DNA from: Calamus simplicifolius
Lineage: Eukaryota > Streptophyta > Magnoliopsida > Arecales > Arecaceae
Assembly: GCA_900491605.1 (NCBI GenBank)
Contig: UESW01005013.1
Location: 302,353-366,352, forward strand
Direction of reading: 5' to 3'
DNA: 64,000 bases
The position numbers and the translations under genes are program-made. This document shows positions 35,325 to 46,394 of the stretch, in pieces (position 1 is the first letter of the stretch; every line of letters begins with the position of its first letter). The notes beneath the pieces are model-generated. The model was not told the DNA's origin. It searched no databases and saw nothing but the letters and a program-made list of their open reading frames with translations.

Positions 35325-35825
35325 TAAATATAGTGTCTAGATCAACTAAGATTTTGATGCACTGCATAGCACTAAACTAAAATTACTATTTTAATTATAA
35401 AAAATACTATCTTGCTCCCTCATATCTCGTGTGGTTCCTCATGTGACACTTTTATGAACCACTATATTAGCACATCCTTATTTGTGACAATGTTGTCATG
35501 TCGCATGAGACTGAACAAAGATTTAAGCCACTACAAAGTGATGAATGAATAATTAAAAAAAAAATGATGCAAATGAAAAGAGATGTGTAACTATGATATT
35601 TTAATGCAATAAAAGTTTTGTCTAATTAAAAGAAATTAAATGAAAATAGTTAAAAGTTGACATTAGATCGAGCTACCAAAAGATATGTAACAATATGAAA
35701 ATACAGATATAAAAATATTTTTGTTATTCTCTCTTCAAAATTTAAATTTTATTTTTTTGTACATTGTGAACCTATTAAGAATTATATAAATATGAATATA
35801 CTTGAAGAATTAAATTTAGGACACC
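35325..35825. repeat. Dispersed repeat copy B
   Basis: Diverged relative of 14093-14660 in the same orientation, without the internal tandem duplication. Not coding. It lies just downstream of copia element 1. Confidence 0.6.
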
Positions 35826-37639
35826 CCATATATAGTGAATAGAGATGAACACTTCAATCCAACTTTCAAGAAGTTTATATGTTGCAGTTATATCACAATT
35901 ATTAGCATCAAAGAATAATTTCAGTCTCCTCCATTATTTCATTTTGGATAGTAGTAATCCCACCATAAAATCCAACTTTAGTCCTTGACATCTCCAAAGT
36001 CAACTAAAATGAGATTCAGGTCAATTTGATGGTAGTTAGTATATTGATAGATCAATTTGGACAACAATAAGCTTCCCATTGTATTTGTTTTGCCTTTACA
36101 AGCAACTTACAATAACTCATGCTAGACTTAGTTTTTGAGTTTTTTTTAGGCTCTAAGTTTGCCAACTCACCCTTGTCATTGTAAGAGGCATTGGAGCTTA
36201 TGAATACCACTTATGTGACTCCTCTTTCACATCTTAATGAGGTTTGTCTTGAGTGCTTGTTAACTAATGTTTGCTCTTAAATTATTTCTTATATAACACT
36301 ATAAGAAATAAAGGAATCCTTAAGAATTGCAAAATATTAGGAAAACATTAGAGGTTTTAGTGGCACATTTTATTTAATTTTACAACATTCAAAAATATAG
36401 GGGATTTAGTATTTTTGGGGCCTTTTACTGGAGTTTTTGCTAGCATTTTTGAATGTAGAGATTGTTCCGGGTTGGGAAAGCAAATTATCGGTAAGACTTT
36501 TCCTGATCATGACATTTTTTATGGCATTTTAAACCATAAAGATTTTGTTTAGTACAGTTGTTATGTATGCAAATTATCTAGTTTTCTCTTTTTATAGGCT
36601 TTATTTAACTGCTAGTTTGTGACAAAAAAAAAATTTGTGAGATATGATATGATATTTAACTCTATATAAATGTTACAAATACATATGATGTTGAACATAT
36701 TTTATTACAGTTCGTTCATATCCATCAGAACCAAAGACATGGTAAAAGTTGAATTTTTTCAAGAAAAATAAAATAAATAAATTTATGTATCTAAGCATAT
36801 TAAATAATATCCATAAACATACAATCCATTTCCAACAATTATACTAAAGAAGTTCATGTTAATTGAAACAAAAATAGTGCATAAAGCCAAATATTAATTT
36901 TCAACATACAAATAATTGCAAGAAGAAAAGGTACTTAATTCACTCATCAACTTTCCATAAGCGTTACCTTCGTATATGAAAATAATAACTTGATCAACTT
37001 ATCATTCAAAATACTTTTTACACTTAAGAAAAGTAAATTTATAGAATATGCATAAGTATTTCATGTTATTTTGTGTTTAGTATAACACATACATTGGAGG
37101 CCAAGCAATTGAATATTTCATGGCATCTGCAATCCTTTTAAATTAATCTTGAAGACCTATCATAAGCTCCCAAACTTACATATATTTTCCCAAATTGATC
37201 TCTAAGTATATCCTTTTCTATCATAGTGTATAGCGCATTACTCATGAGAACAATCTTATAACAAGTTTAAGGAGCAATTTAAAGCTTTTTATGATAACTT
37301 CACTTCCAACCTATAATGTTTATAAAGAAAATAAAACAAATCAATGCAAAGTAGCCTAACAAATTGCAATTATTTTTAAATATATTTGATAAATTAAATC
37401 AAGTGCAAAGGCTCATAATTTTTAGTCTACCTCAACGGAATTTAAATCATGTAATCTTACTCTTTTCGTTGAGATCTTACATATAAATAAACCAAAATAC
37501 TCAATTTAATATAAATAACAATAACTTAATATTATTATAATATAATAAATTTTGATGAAGTTATTAGCTGATCAAAACCATTCAATACACAATCATTGGT
37601 AATCAGTTAACATTAGTTTTGAGTGATTTTGTATACATA
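35826..37639. other. AT-rich intergenic DNA, no gene recognised
   Basis: No open frame above 60 codons worth calling and no clear terminal repeats. It ends in a CATAC-rich stretch that is the target of the chromovirus insertion. Confidence 0.6.
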
Positions 37640-37644
37640 CATAC

Positions 37645-38454
37645 TGTTGAGTTTCTTCACTTGGACTCCACAACAATGGTTCAACAACCTCCAACCTTAC
37701 AAAATCTGGTTCAGAAATTTGATCAAACACCTAGAGTGCACCCAGAATTTGTCTCCTTTGTGAGTGAAGATTTAGTCCTTTGATCCTTGCCACTATTTTT
37801 AGATGTTGTTCGGAGGTGGAAGAAAGCTTCTGACCACACCAATGATTACCCTTGGTTCCTTGCACACTTCACACAGATTTAAGAGGATTTTCACATCAAG
37901 ATCAAGCATAAAATGAGATCTAACATGAACAAACCAGATTTGACAACAATGAAGAACACCACTTCAATAATCCAATAAATCCCACCTATTACAAGCCTCC
38001 AAAACAAAGAAAAATACAACAGTAAAGAAAGATGATAGATAGATGAGATCTTTCCATTACAGCCCGTGGTTTGATCTCTCTAGCTCGGGAATAAACCTAC
38101 CCCTTGCCAGCCCAAGTAGACACCGTATTGCTACGCCACTACCGATCTCAAGCTCGCCGATGAAGACAAACTCAAGCCGCCACAAGCACTCTCAAAGAGC
38201 TTCCAAAATGTCCAAGATAAAAAACCCTAGCTCATCCACACATCCTTTTTATATGGACTCCCACAATGACCAAAATACCCATGATCCAACAAACCATACA
38301 AACATAACAAAAGACCCATACCAACATGACAAAAGACAAGATAAGATAATATGAAAGATATTATAAGGATCAACTAGTAACATCAAGTGGGTCTAGTGTG
38401 CTTCCTCCCGCTTTATCCCGAATTTGTGCGCTCCTACGCCTTGGTGCTTCACTA
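37645..38454 (-). repeat. 3' LTR of the chromovirus
   Basis: 810 bp, closely matching 51209-52020. A minus-strand TATA box (TATAAAAAG) lies near 38245-38254. The minus-strand start is AGTGAAGC where the partner has TGGTGAAGC-type sequence, so the terminal TG is mutated to TA on this side. Confidence 0.85.
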
Positions 38455-39412
38455 TTCCCTCCTCCTTCGAGAACTCCCTTGTCCTCAAGGGATAGGTTCG
38501 AAAATTGTTTGGCCACATTCTCATAGTCTTTCCATGTCGCTTCCTCCACCGGTAGCCCTTTCCAATGAATCAATACTTGCCACACATCATTACTTTCCTT
38601 GCCTTTCTTATGCTTTCGATAACGAAGAACCGCTTCGGGTTTTAGGAATATTGTTCCTTCCTCATCAAAAGAAGGCAGCTCTTCAAAAACATACTCCGGT
38701 TCTCCTATCATTTTCTTCAATGTAGTCATATGAAACACAGGATGAAGGAGAGAAGATTCAGGCAATTCTAACTTATATGCTACCTCTCCAACGCGCTTCA
38801 ACACCTTAAAAGGCCCATAGTAGCGCTGTGAAAGCTTGACATTAAATCTCTTTTTCTTAAGTGATTTTTGCCTATATGGTTGTAACTTGAGATATACATA
38901 GTCCCCGGGTTCAAAGCTTACATCCCTCCTGCCTTGGTCATAATACTTTTTCATTCTATTTCGTGCCTTCATGAGTGCCTTCTTCATTAGTAAGAACTTC
39001 ATCTCTTATTCTCAACTCCTCCACCTCGTTATTCTTGGCTCTTTCCTTTTCATAACTATTCAACATGAGAGGTGACCTTCCATATGTTACTTTGAATGGG
39101 CTTGTGTTGATGGAAGCACGATATATGGTGTTGTACCAATATTCAGCCCATGGAAGGTACTCTTTCCATCTTGATTGTTCATTATGACAATAGCACCTAA
39201 GATATTGCTCCAATGTCCGGTTCACCACCTCCATTTGCCCATCCATTTGGGGGTGATAGGATGAACTAGCTTTCAGCTTGCTACTTTGTAAAGTGAAGAG
39301 TTCTTGCTAAAAAGAACTTATGAATAATGCTTCCCGATCCATCACAATACTCCGTGGTATTCCATGTAACTTTACCATATTTTCAATAAAAATTTTTGCT
39401 ACACTACTAGCA
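38370..39412 (-). pseudogene. Chromovirus integrase C-terminal part with chromodomain
   Basis: Starts abruptly at the ambiguous base 39413 with ASSVAKIFIENMVKLHGIP (second part of the integrase core), then IVMDREALFISSF, an in-frame TAG (probably an old TGG), then SSYHPQMDGQMEVVNRTLEQ with the catalytic Glu. A frame change occurs near 38980. Then come the GPY/F domain (RYYGPFKVLKRVGEVAYKL) and a chromodomain (VLIHWKGLPVEEATWKDYE). Chromodomains direct integration to marked chromatin. The zinc domain and first catalytic Asp of integrase are absent. Confidence 0.85.
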
Positions 39413-39413
39413 N

Positions 39414-40595
39414 ATCCATGTTACAGAGTTTAGTTTCATTAAGAAACTTTTCTCGAATTTTCCAAAAAAATAAACACAATATTAGGCGGCATTACTTGCT
39501 CATCGCATCACCTAAAATTTAAAAATGAATTCTTAAAATTTAGGAGCGAGTTTCCTTTTATGGTCTACACCTTGGACTTCGCGGGACACACATAACCTAG
39601 CTCCTAAGAATATTGTCCTTACACCGCCATTCCCTATGACTCGGGACAATATTCTTAGTCATGATTTATTTCCACCAGAAAATCACAACTGCACTCCAGG
39701 ATATGCGCGACATTTACGTCGAGATAAAATAAATTGTCACATAAGACAATCCCATCCCTGACCTATGAGATCGATACGCAAATGGTTCCTTCATGCGACA
39801 CTCGAATATTGGCATCAAGTAATTTGTGTACTATCACTTGTCCAATATCCATCTAACACCTTGAGCTCTAGGTTCCCTCATATCCATCCACTGAGTGTCA
39901 TGAATCAACCCGTCGATTGATCATGTCTACACTCGATCTATAAAGATCACTATGCATAGTTTTAAGATAGATTAATTTGAACCTCTCAAGGGAGTGTTAT
40001 TACTTTCTCATGGAAAGTACATGAATGACTATATTGCGAGTATGTTCTTAGACCCTAGTGGCATATGCCCAACCCACCGAGTATCAATCATTTATGGATT
40101 TTGCTCATTTGGTGAATCAAAGCATATACGCTATAAGTCTGAGTTCAGTGACTTGCTCAAGCTTAAGAACAATCGTACTCTCATAGCTATGAGTTAAATT
40201 TCATGATAGTACATTTCTAAAATTTATTCTCATGTAAGTCCGTCAATACGCAATATGCGTACTAGTATACTAATTCGAGAATCCCTCTCAAATAGTCAAG
40301 ACAAACTATTTCCCCAATTGGAAATTACGTATACTTCAATTTCTCATAATAAAGCGCCTAACTTTATTAAAATTGTGACAATTGTATTTCGAATGTAATA
40401 AATGATCTCGTGTCTTCTGTACTCATGTGTGAAGCATCTCGAGCACTCAAAATCATTATTTCTAACATTCGTAGACCTTTCAGGAGAATTACATACAACA
40501 AGTATATAGGATGCAAATATCAAATCATTTATTATATATCATCTGATGTCAATCATCATAGAAAAATTATGTCTTTTAGACCACAATTTCCAACA
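39414..40595 (-). repeat. Truncated 3' LTR of copia element 2
   Basis: Matches 47276-48454 almost perfectly. The remaining 881 bp of the full LTR (equivalent to 46395-47275, with TATA box, R and U5) are absent. The break coincides exactly with the only ambiguous base in the window (n at 39413). Confidence 0.9.
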
Positions 40596-40621
40596 TACTC
40601 CCACTTGGGCTAAAATACATA

Positions 40622-43600
40622 CTACCATAACCTAACTCCCATCCCCTCAACATGACTTGTAAAAATATTTCCCTTGAGGGTCTTGGTAAAGGGATCAGCT
40701 AAGTTTTCCAATGAGGCGATCTTGAGCACTTCCACTTCTTTCCGCTGCACAAACTCTCGGATCAAGTGAAACTTGCGCTCAATGTGCTTGCCTTTAGTGT
40801 GATAACGAGGTTCCTTCACTTGAGCAATCGCAGCCGTATTGTCACAATACAGTGTTAAAGGTCTCTCAATTGAAGGTACAATCTCCAATTCCATAAGAAA
40901 CTTTCTTAGCCAAACTGCTTCTTTTGCTGCCTCAGATGCTGCCACATACTCAGCTTCCATGGTGGAGTCTGCGATACAAGATTGTTTCACACTCCTCCAA
41001 CTGATAGCAGCACCACCTAATGTAAATAGAAAACCGGATGTAGATCTTCTAGAATCTTTATCTGCCTGAAAATCAGAATCAGTATATCCCATTGGGATAA
41101 GCTCATCACTATGATATACAAGCATATAATCTTTCGTTCTCCGAAGATACTTGAAGATATGCTTGACAGCTATCCAGTGTTGTATCCCTGGGTTCGACTG
41201 GTAACGGCTGACCATACCTACGGCGTAACAGATATCAGGTCTCGTGCATAACATGGCGTACATAAGGCTACCAACAGCCGAAGCATATGGTACCTTACTC
41301 ATTGTACGTTTTTCCTCATCAGTCTTGGGACATTGGTCCTTTGATAGAGGAACACCATGCCTGAAGGGTAACATACCCTTTTTGGAGTCGTGCATTGAGA
41401 ACCTATGCAGAATCTTATCTATATAAGCCGCCTGAGATAAACCCAATGTTCTTGTCTTTCGATCTCGTAAAAGTTTGATCCCAAGAACATAGCTAGCATC
41501 TCCGAGATCTTTCATACTGAACTGATGTGATAGCCAAATCTTGACTGAGGACAATGCTGCGACATCATTGCCAATAAGCAACAAATCATCTACATATAAT
41601 ATCAGAAACACTACAGCTTTACCATCTAATCTCTTGTAGACACATGGCTCATCAGGGTTCTGATTAAAACCATAGGATTTAATCGCCTGATCGAATCTAA
41701 TGTTCCATGATCTGGATGCTTGTTTAAGTCCATAAATGGACCTTTTAAGCTTGCAAACCATGTTCTCTTGGCCTCGAGATATGAACCCCTCTGGTTGGAC
41801 CATATAGATAGTCTCGTCAAGATATCCATTGAGGAAAGCGGTCTTGACGTCCATCTGCCAAATCTCATAGTCAAAATGAGCTGCTATGGCCAAGAGAATC
41901 CGAATCGACTTTAGCATGGCAACAGGTGAAAAAGTTTCCTCATAATCTATACCCTCCTTCTGGGTATAGCCCTTTGCCACCAACCGTGCTTTGAAGGTTT
42001 CAACCTTCCCATCCGGTCCTCTCTTTCTCTTGTAGATCCACTTGCACCCAATGGGTTTGATCCCAGCCGGTGCATCTACAATATCCCAAACTTCATTCGA
42101 GTACATAGATTCCATTTCTGATTCCATAGCCTTGTGCCATTGGTCTGCATCTACATCCGTGATAGCTTCATCGTAACTAGTGGGATTCGATTCTTGTTCA
42201 TTGGAGATCGCCACATAGGATTCTCCAAAGAACATAAACCTATTAGGTGGTCTCAAAATCCTCCCACTGCGACGAACCACGGGTGTCGCATCTAATACTG
42301 GTTCGGCAATAGGTGTTTCATCCTTATCATTATGTCTTGAATTGAAAGATGATCCCTCAGGTGTATGTTCTTGTAGAACCACCTTTTTAGGATCAGCGGT
42401 ACTAATACAATCATCTTCCAATAATCTAGCATTCGTGCTAACGAACACATTTCGACTCTCAGGATTATAGAAGTAGCCGCCTACAGTTCCTTTTGGGAAA
42501 CCAACCCAGTAGCAAAGTATAGATCTTGGTCCGAATTTAGACGTCTTTTCAGTCAATACATAAGCAGGACATCCCCATACTTTGAGGTACCTTGGATTGG
42601 ACTTACGTCCAGTCCACATCTCATAGGGAGTCTTGGGTACTGACTTAGATGGGACTAAATTCAAAATATATGCTGCCGTTTCTAGAGCATATCCCCAAAA
42701 GGATTCTGGTAAACTTGCATGACACATCATGCATCTTACCATCTCAAGTAGAGTTCTATTTCTCCTTTCTGCTACCCCATTCTGTTGTGGTGTTCTAGGA
42801 GCAGTAAGTTGAGAAACAATGCCATTGTCAATGAGGAACTGTTTATATTCTTCAAGAAGGTATTCACCTCCACGATCTGATCTAACAGCTTTGATTCGTT
42901 TTCCCAACTGATTCTCAACTTCAGCCTTGAACTGCTTAAACTTTGTAAAAGCTTCAGACTTATGTCGCATCAGATAAACGTATCCATATCTTGAGTAATC
43001 ATCAGTAAAAGTAATGAAATACTCAAAACCTCCTCGGGCTTGTACCGTCATTGGTCCGCATACATCAGTGTGCACCAAGTCCAGTAAATTAGAGGCCCTA
43101 AGGCCTTTGGTCTTAAAAGACCTTCTAGTCATTTTTCCTTCCAAACAGGATTTGCACTGAGGCATTTTATCCATATCCAATGGACCCAAGGATCCATCCT
43201 GGATAAGCCTTTTAATCCTATTAAGGTTTATGTGACCTAGTCTTAAATGCCAAAGTGTTTCTTCATTGTGTTCAGCTTTTCTCTTATTTGAGACAGTATG
43301 CACTATTTCAGTGTCATTGGATGTGGGAGTTATTGGATGTACATAATATAAATTTCCTAATCTTGATCCTCTACAAATTTCTTTACCATTTCTACTAATG
43401 GAAACATCAGAATGGAAAGAAACATTGTAACCATAGGAAATCAAACATGCTACTGAAATTAAATTTCTTTTAATGTCTGGTACATATAAGCAATCATCCA
43501 ATACAAGTTTTTTGTTACATCCAAAAGATAAACTAACTCTACCAATACTAGTAGCTCCCACTTTTACTCCTGTCCCCAACCTCAGCAATATCTCTCCTCT

Positions 43601-44533
43601 ATTGAGTTTCCTGGTTACCTGGAACCCCTGCAATGAATTGCATATGTGATTAGTGGCTCCTGAGTCTACAATCCAGGATACAGTAGAATCCACCACTAAA
43701 CATGTTTCAATAACAAAAATATTACCTGTTGCATTCTTCTTGGCAATTAGTTTTGGGCAGTTTGTCTTCCAGTGCCCTTTCTGGTTGCAGTGAAAACATC
43801 TCCCTTTTACTGCTCCTTTAGCGGTCTTTGTCTTTTTGATCTTGCCACCCGCTACCTTAGGATGCTGCTTCTTCTTTCCTTTGGGCCTTTTGGGCTTAGA
43901 AGAAGAAGCCTTAGTAAAGTGAACTGCCTTTTCCTTCCCTAGAATCTGCTCAGCTGATTGCAGCTCTTTCATGAGCTCTGGGAGGGTCATGCCAAGTTTG
44001 TTCATTGAATAGTTAAGCTTGAATTGATCAAATGAACTTGAGAGGGTTTCCAGCACTATATCTATCTGAGTCTCTTGATCGATCTCAGCACCCAAATCGA
44101 TGGCCTCATATAGGTAGCCCATCACTTTAAGCATATGCTCTCGGACCGGGGTACCTTCAGCCATACGAGTATTGATCAGCTTCCTGATAGCACTCTGCCG
44201 TGCAGCCCTGCTCGAATGAGCGAACATCTCTTGGAGACTAAAAATCATATCATAAGCCGTCTCCATGTTTTGATGTTGCTGCTGTAGCACTGGGCTTAAG
44301 GAAGCCAAGATATAGCATTTGGCCATCTCATCAGCCTTGTTCCATTTTTCAAATTCAAGCTTTTCATTATCCGTTGGGTTTTGACCCAACTGAGGACAGA
44401 TATCTGTTAGGACATACTTATACCCAGCAGAAGTGAGTACTATGTCCAAATTTCTCTTCCAATTCAAATAGTTTGGTCCGGTTAACTTATTATCATTAAG
44501 TATAGAAGCAAGTGGAGAAAATGATGACGACAT
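40622..44533 (-). CDS. gag-pol: Copia element 2 gag-pol polyprotein, intact
   Basis: One uninterrupted frame. The likely start is the MSSSFSPLAS Met at 44533; an upstream in-frame ATG at 44554 would add 7 residues for 1,310 in all. Numbered from 44554: Gag 8-200; zinc knuckle CFHCNQKGHWKTNC 253-266; protease WIVDSGATNHIC with DSG near 297; pre-integrase HLRLGHIN/CKSCLEG 434-473; integrase D497, D560, E596; RT from about 830 with MDVKTAFLNG and YVDD 987-990; RNase H with D1159, E1200 and D1238. All expected catalytic residues are present and no stop or frameshift was found. The stop lies only about 12 nt from the polypurine tract. It is the best candidate for an active protein in the window. 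Confidence 0.95.
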   Translation of the reverse strand: MSSSFSPLASILNDNKLTGPNYLNWKRNLDIVLTSAGYKYVLTDICPQLGQNPTDNEKLEFEKWNKADEMAKCYILASLSPVLQQQHQNMETAYDMIFSLQEMFAHSSRAARQSAIRKLINTRMAEGTPVREHMLKVMGYLYEAIDLGAEIDQETQIDIVLETLSSSFDQFKLNYSMNKLGMTLPELMKELQSAEQILGKEKAVHFTKASSSKPKRPKGKKKQHPKVAGGKIKKTKTAKGAVKGRCFHCNQKGHWKTNCPKLIAKKNATGNIFVIETCLVVDSTVSWIVDSGATNHICNSLQGFQVTRKLNRGEILLRLGTGVKVGATSIGRVSLSFGCNKKLVLDDCLYVPDIKRNLISVACLISYGYNVSFHSDVSISRNGKEICRGSRLGNLYYVHPITPTSNDTEIVHTVSNKRKAEHNEETLWHLRLGHINLNRIKRLIQDGSLGPLDMDKMPQCKSCLEGKMTRRSFKTKGLRASNLLDLVHTDVCGPMTVQARGGFEYFITFTDDYSRYGYVYLMRHKSEAFTKFKQFKAEVENQLGKRIKAVRSDRGGEYLLEEYKQFLIDNGIVSQLTAPRTPQQNGVAERRNRTLLEMVRCMMCHASLPESFWGYALETAAYILNLVPSKSVPKTPYEMWTGRKSNPRYLKVWGCPAYVLTEKTSKFGPRSILCYWVGFPKGTVGGYFYNPESRNVFVSTNARLLEDDCISTADPKKVVLQEHTPEGSSFNSRHNDKDETPIAEPVLDATPVVRRSGRILRPPNRFMFFGESYVAISNEQESNPTSYDEAITDVDADQWHKAMESEMESMYSNEVWDIVDAPAGIKPIGCKWIYKRKRGPDGKVETFKARLVAKGYTQKEGIDYEETFSPVAMLKSIRILLAIAAHFDYEIWQMDVKTAFLNGYLDETIYMVQPEGFISRGQENMVCKLKRSIYGLKQASRSWNIRFDQAIKSYGFNQNPDEPCVYKRLDGKAVVFLILYVDDLLLIGNDVAALSSVKIWLSHQFSMKDLGDASYVLGIKLLRDRKTRTLGLSQAAYIDKILHRFSMHDSKKGMLPFRHGVPLSKDQCPKTDEEKRTMSKVPYASAVGSLMYAMLCTRPDICYAVGMVSRYQSNPGIQHWIAVKHIFKYLRRTKDYMLVYHSDELIPMGYTDSDFQADKDSRRSTSGFLFTLGGAAISWRSVKQSCIADSTMEAEYVAASEAAKEAVWLRKFLMELEIVPSIERPLTLYCDNTAAIAQVKEPRYHTKGKHIERKFHLIREFVQRKEVEVLKIASLENLADPFTKTLKGNIFTSHVEGMGVRLW

Positions 44534-44840
44534 CTGAAATATAAATAATGGCATACATGCATCAGTTATATATGCTCCATAAATATTCTTTTAACATTAA
44601 GATTACTAAGTAGCAAAAACTTAAAAAAATCTACAAAGTCTCAATGTAACAGTGTATTGACCTCCATAAAAATGAGTCAACCCAAGTCCCACCTGGTCAT
44701 AGTCCCCAAGTGCTGATCTAACAGCCTTACTTGGTTATGATCACTGCTTTGGTTTTTTGGCTTTTTTTTTTTGGCTCCTATCATTATAGGTCAAGTGTTA
44801 ACCAAGGTTTAATCTTCTGGGATTAACAAGTTTGAAAACT

Positions 44841-45087
44841 CCATCCCTAATGGGGGTCACGCATGTGACACGAGTAAGTGTTCAAATAGGATACCCTAGA
44901 TTATTCATTTAATTCTTAGAACTATGCAAACTAATGGCATACCCCATCCCTAATGGGGGTCACGCATGTGACACGAGTAAGTATATCATATGCAACAAAG
45001 AATTAAATATTTTATTAAAAATTCTCCCACTATAGCTGATGTATGTACTCCATCCCTAATGGGGGTCACGCATGTGACACGAGTAAG
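44841..45087 (-). repeat. Three 38-bp hairpin-containing repeats in the copia 2 leader
   Basis: Copies at 44841-44878, 44944-44981 and 45050-45087, nearly identical, separated by unrelated AT-rich DNA. Each contains GTCAC-GCAT-GTGAC, a perfect 5-bp stem with a 4-nt loop, preceded by CATCCCTAATGGGG. They lie between the primer-binding site and gag on the minus strand. Confidence 0.9.
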
Positions 45088-45699
45088 CACATGCATCATA
45101 GCGTGAATCAACCTTTTTGGGAAGCCGCGGGTTACATGTTACCCTCACACACTTGATAATTTGTTAATTAAGTTTTTGTATAATTTGTGATTCACCTTAT
45201 GTCCAAATGGCCTTGGACATACCTTTAATCACTTAACCAATTATGTAATCATTTTTCTGATTAACGCCCATAATTGTCATAGGTGCTTTGGTTTCCTATC
45301 TATTCAATCATGCCAATTTAGGGTCCTTTAATCATTTAATTACATTTAACTCATAATATTCTAATGAGTGATACCATGCCAATAAAACATGCATGCAATA
45401 CACATAAGCAATAAAAATAATAATAATAAATTGTTGTGCTAGCCCAAACAGAGGCATCCCGGAACCATAATCATCTTGGCCATCCCTTTCAATTAACAAG
45501 ATACCCCAGCCCCCTAAACATAAGTGCATAGTAGGATAAGAGCGTCATGTTGACCTTCAACCACCATGAGCTCCATTCTTAAATGCCTCATTTAAACATC
45601 TCTTCCATCTAAATAGCTCTTTCTCTCTCATCCTTCAATCTTTCCGTTACCTTTAATAAATCCATTCGGACCAGAACCTTAACCTTCCTGACGTCTTGA

Positions 45700-46280
45700 G
45701 GTCTCATGCCGTGGAATCCCTTCTTCTCACGTGGAGTCGGGAAGAAGAAGGGATGGCACCAGACGGCTGAACAAGAAGTCATCCGAACGGAAGTCCTTCT
45801 TTCCTTTTGTTCGTTCCTGGCACCAGACGGGCTGAACAAGATGTCATCCGAACTGAAGAAGGGAGCCAACGTCCGAGTTGCTTCTGGCATTAAATGGTCC
45901 AAACGGAAGAAGGAGGCCAATCGTCTTCTCCATCGTCCAATCCCCAAGAAGTATTACGGACGAAACCGTGTGGAGTCCACGGACGTGTGTATTCCTTCCG
46001 TTCCAACAAGAAGTCTTCGGATGCGTGTATTCCTTCCGTTCCAGCAAGAAGTCCTTCCAGCAAGAAGTCTTCCGAACGGAATTCCTTTCGTTCCAGTCGT
46101 TCAGCCAGAAGTCTTCTGGACGGAACTGGGTGGAATCCACGGAAGAAGGGAGGTGTTCCTTCCGTTACATGAAGAAGGGAGGAACTCACTTCCGTTACAG
46201 GAAGAAGGGAGGAACTTGCTAGGAGTCGAAACGTCCCTCTTCATCGAGTCCGGACGTTCAGGAAGTAGGGAGAAAAAAAA
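45700..46280 (-). repeat. Purine/pyrimidine-biased leader repeats of copia 2
   Basis: Degenerate short repeats built from AAGAAGTCTTC, TTCCTTCCGTTCC and GAAGAAGGGAGGAACT. A segment GGCACCAGACGG..CTGAACAAGA.GTCATCCGAAC is repeated at about 45753 and 45818. Open frames on both strands here follow from the repeat composition and are not genes. Confidence 0.7.
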
Positions 46281-46394
46281 AATGGACGGAAGAAAGATCT
46301 ACGGCCTATTTTAATATTTTTCATCTTCCCTTAAGAGAGGAGGCGTCCATATAGATTACTTATTATCCAAACCAACGCTCTGATACCATTTTTT

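Noticed and set aside
40410..40613. Short plus-strand frames in the copia 2 LTRs, repeated at 48270
   Set aside because: They occur in both LTR copies simply because the LTRs are identical, and they run opposite to transcription of the element.
45706..46314. 202-codon plus-strand frame in the copia 2 leader
   Set aside because: It lies in purine/pyrimidine-biased repeats with open frames on both strands, and runs opposite to the element.
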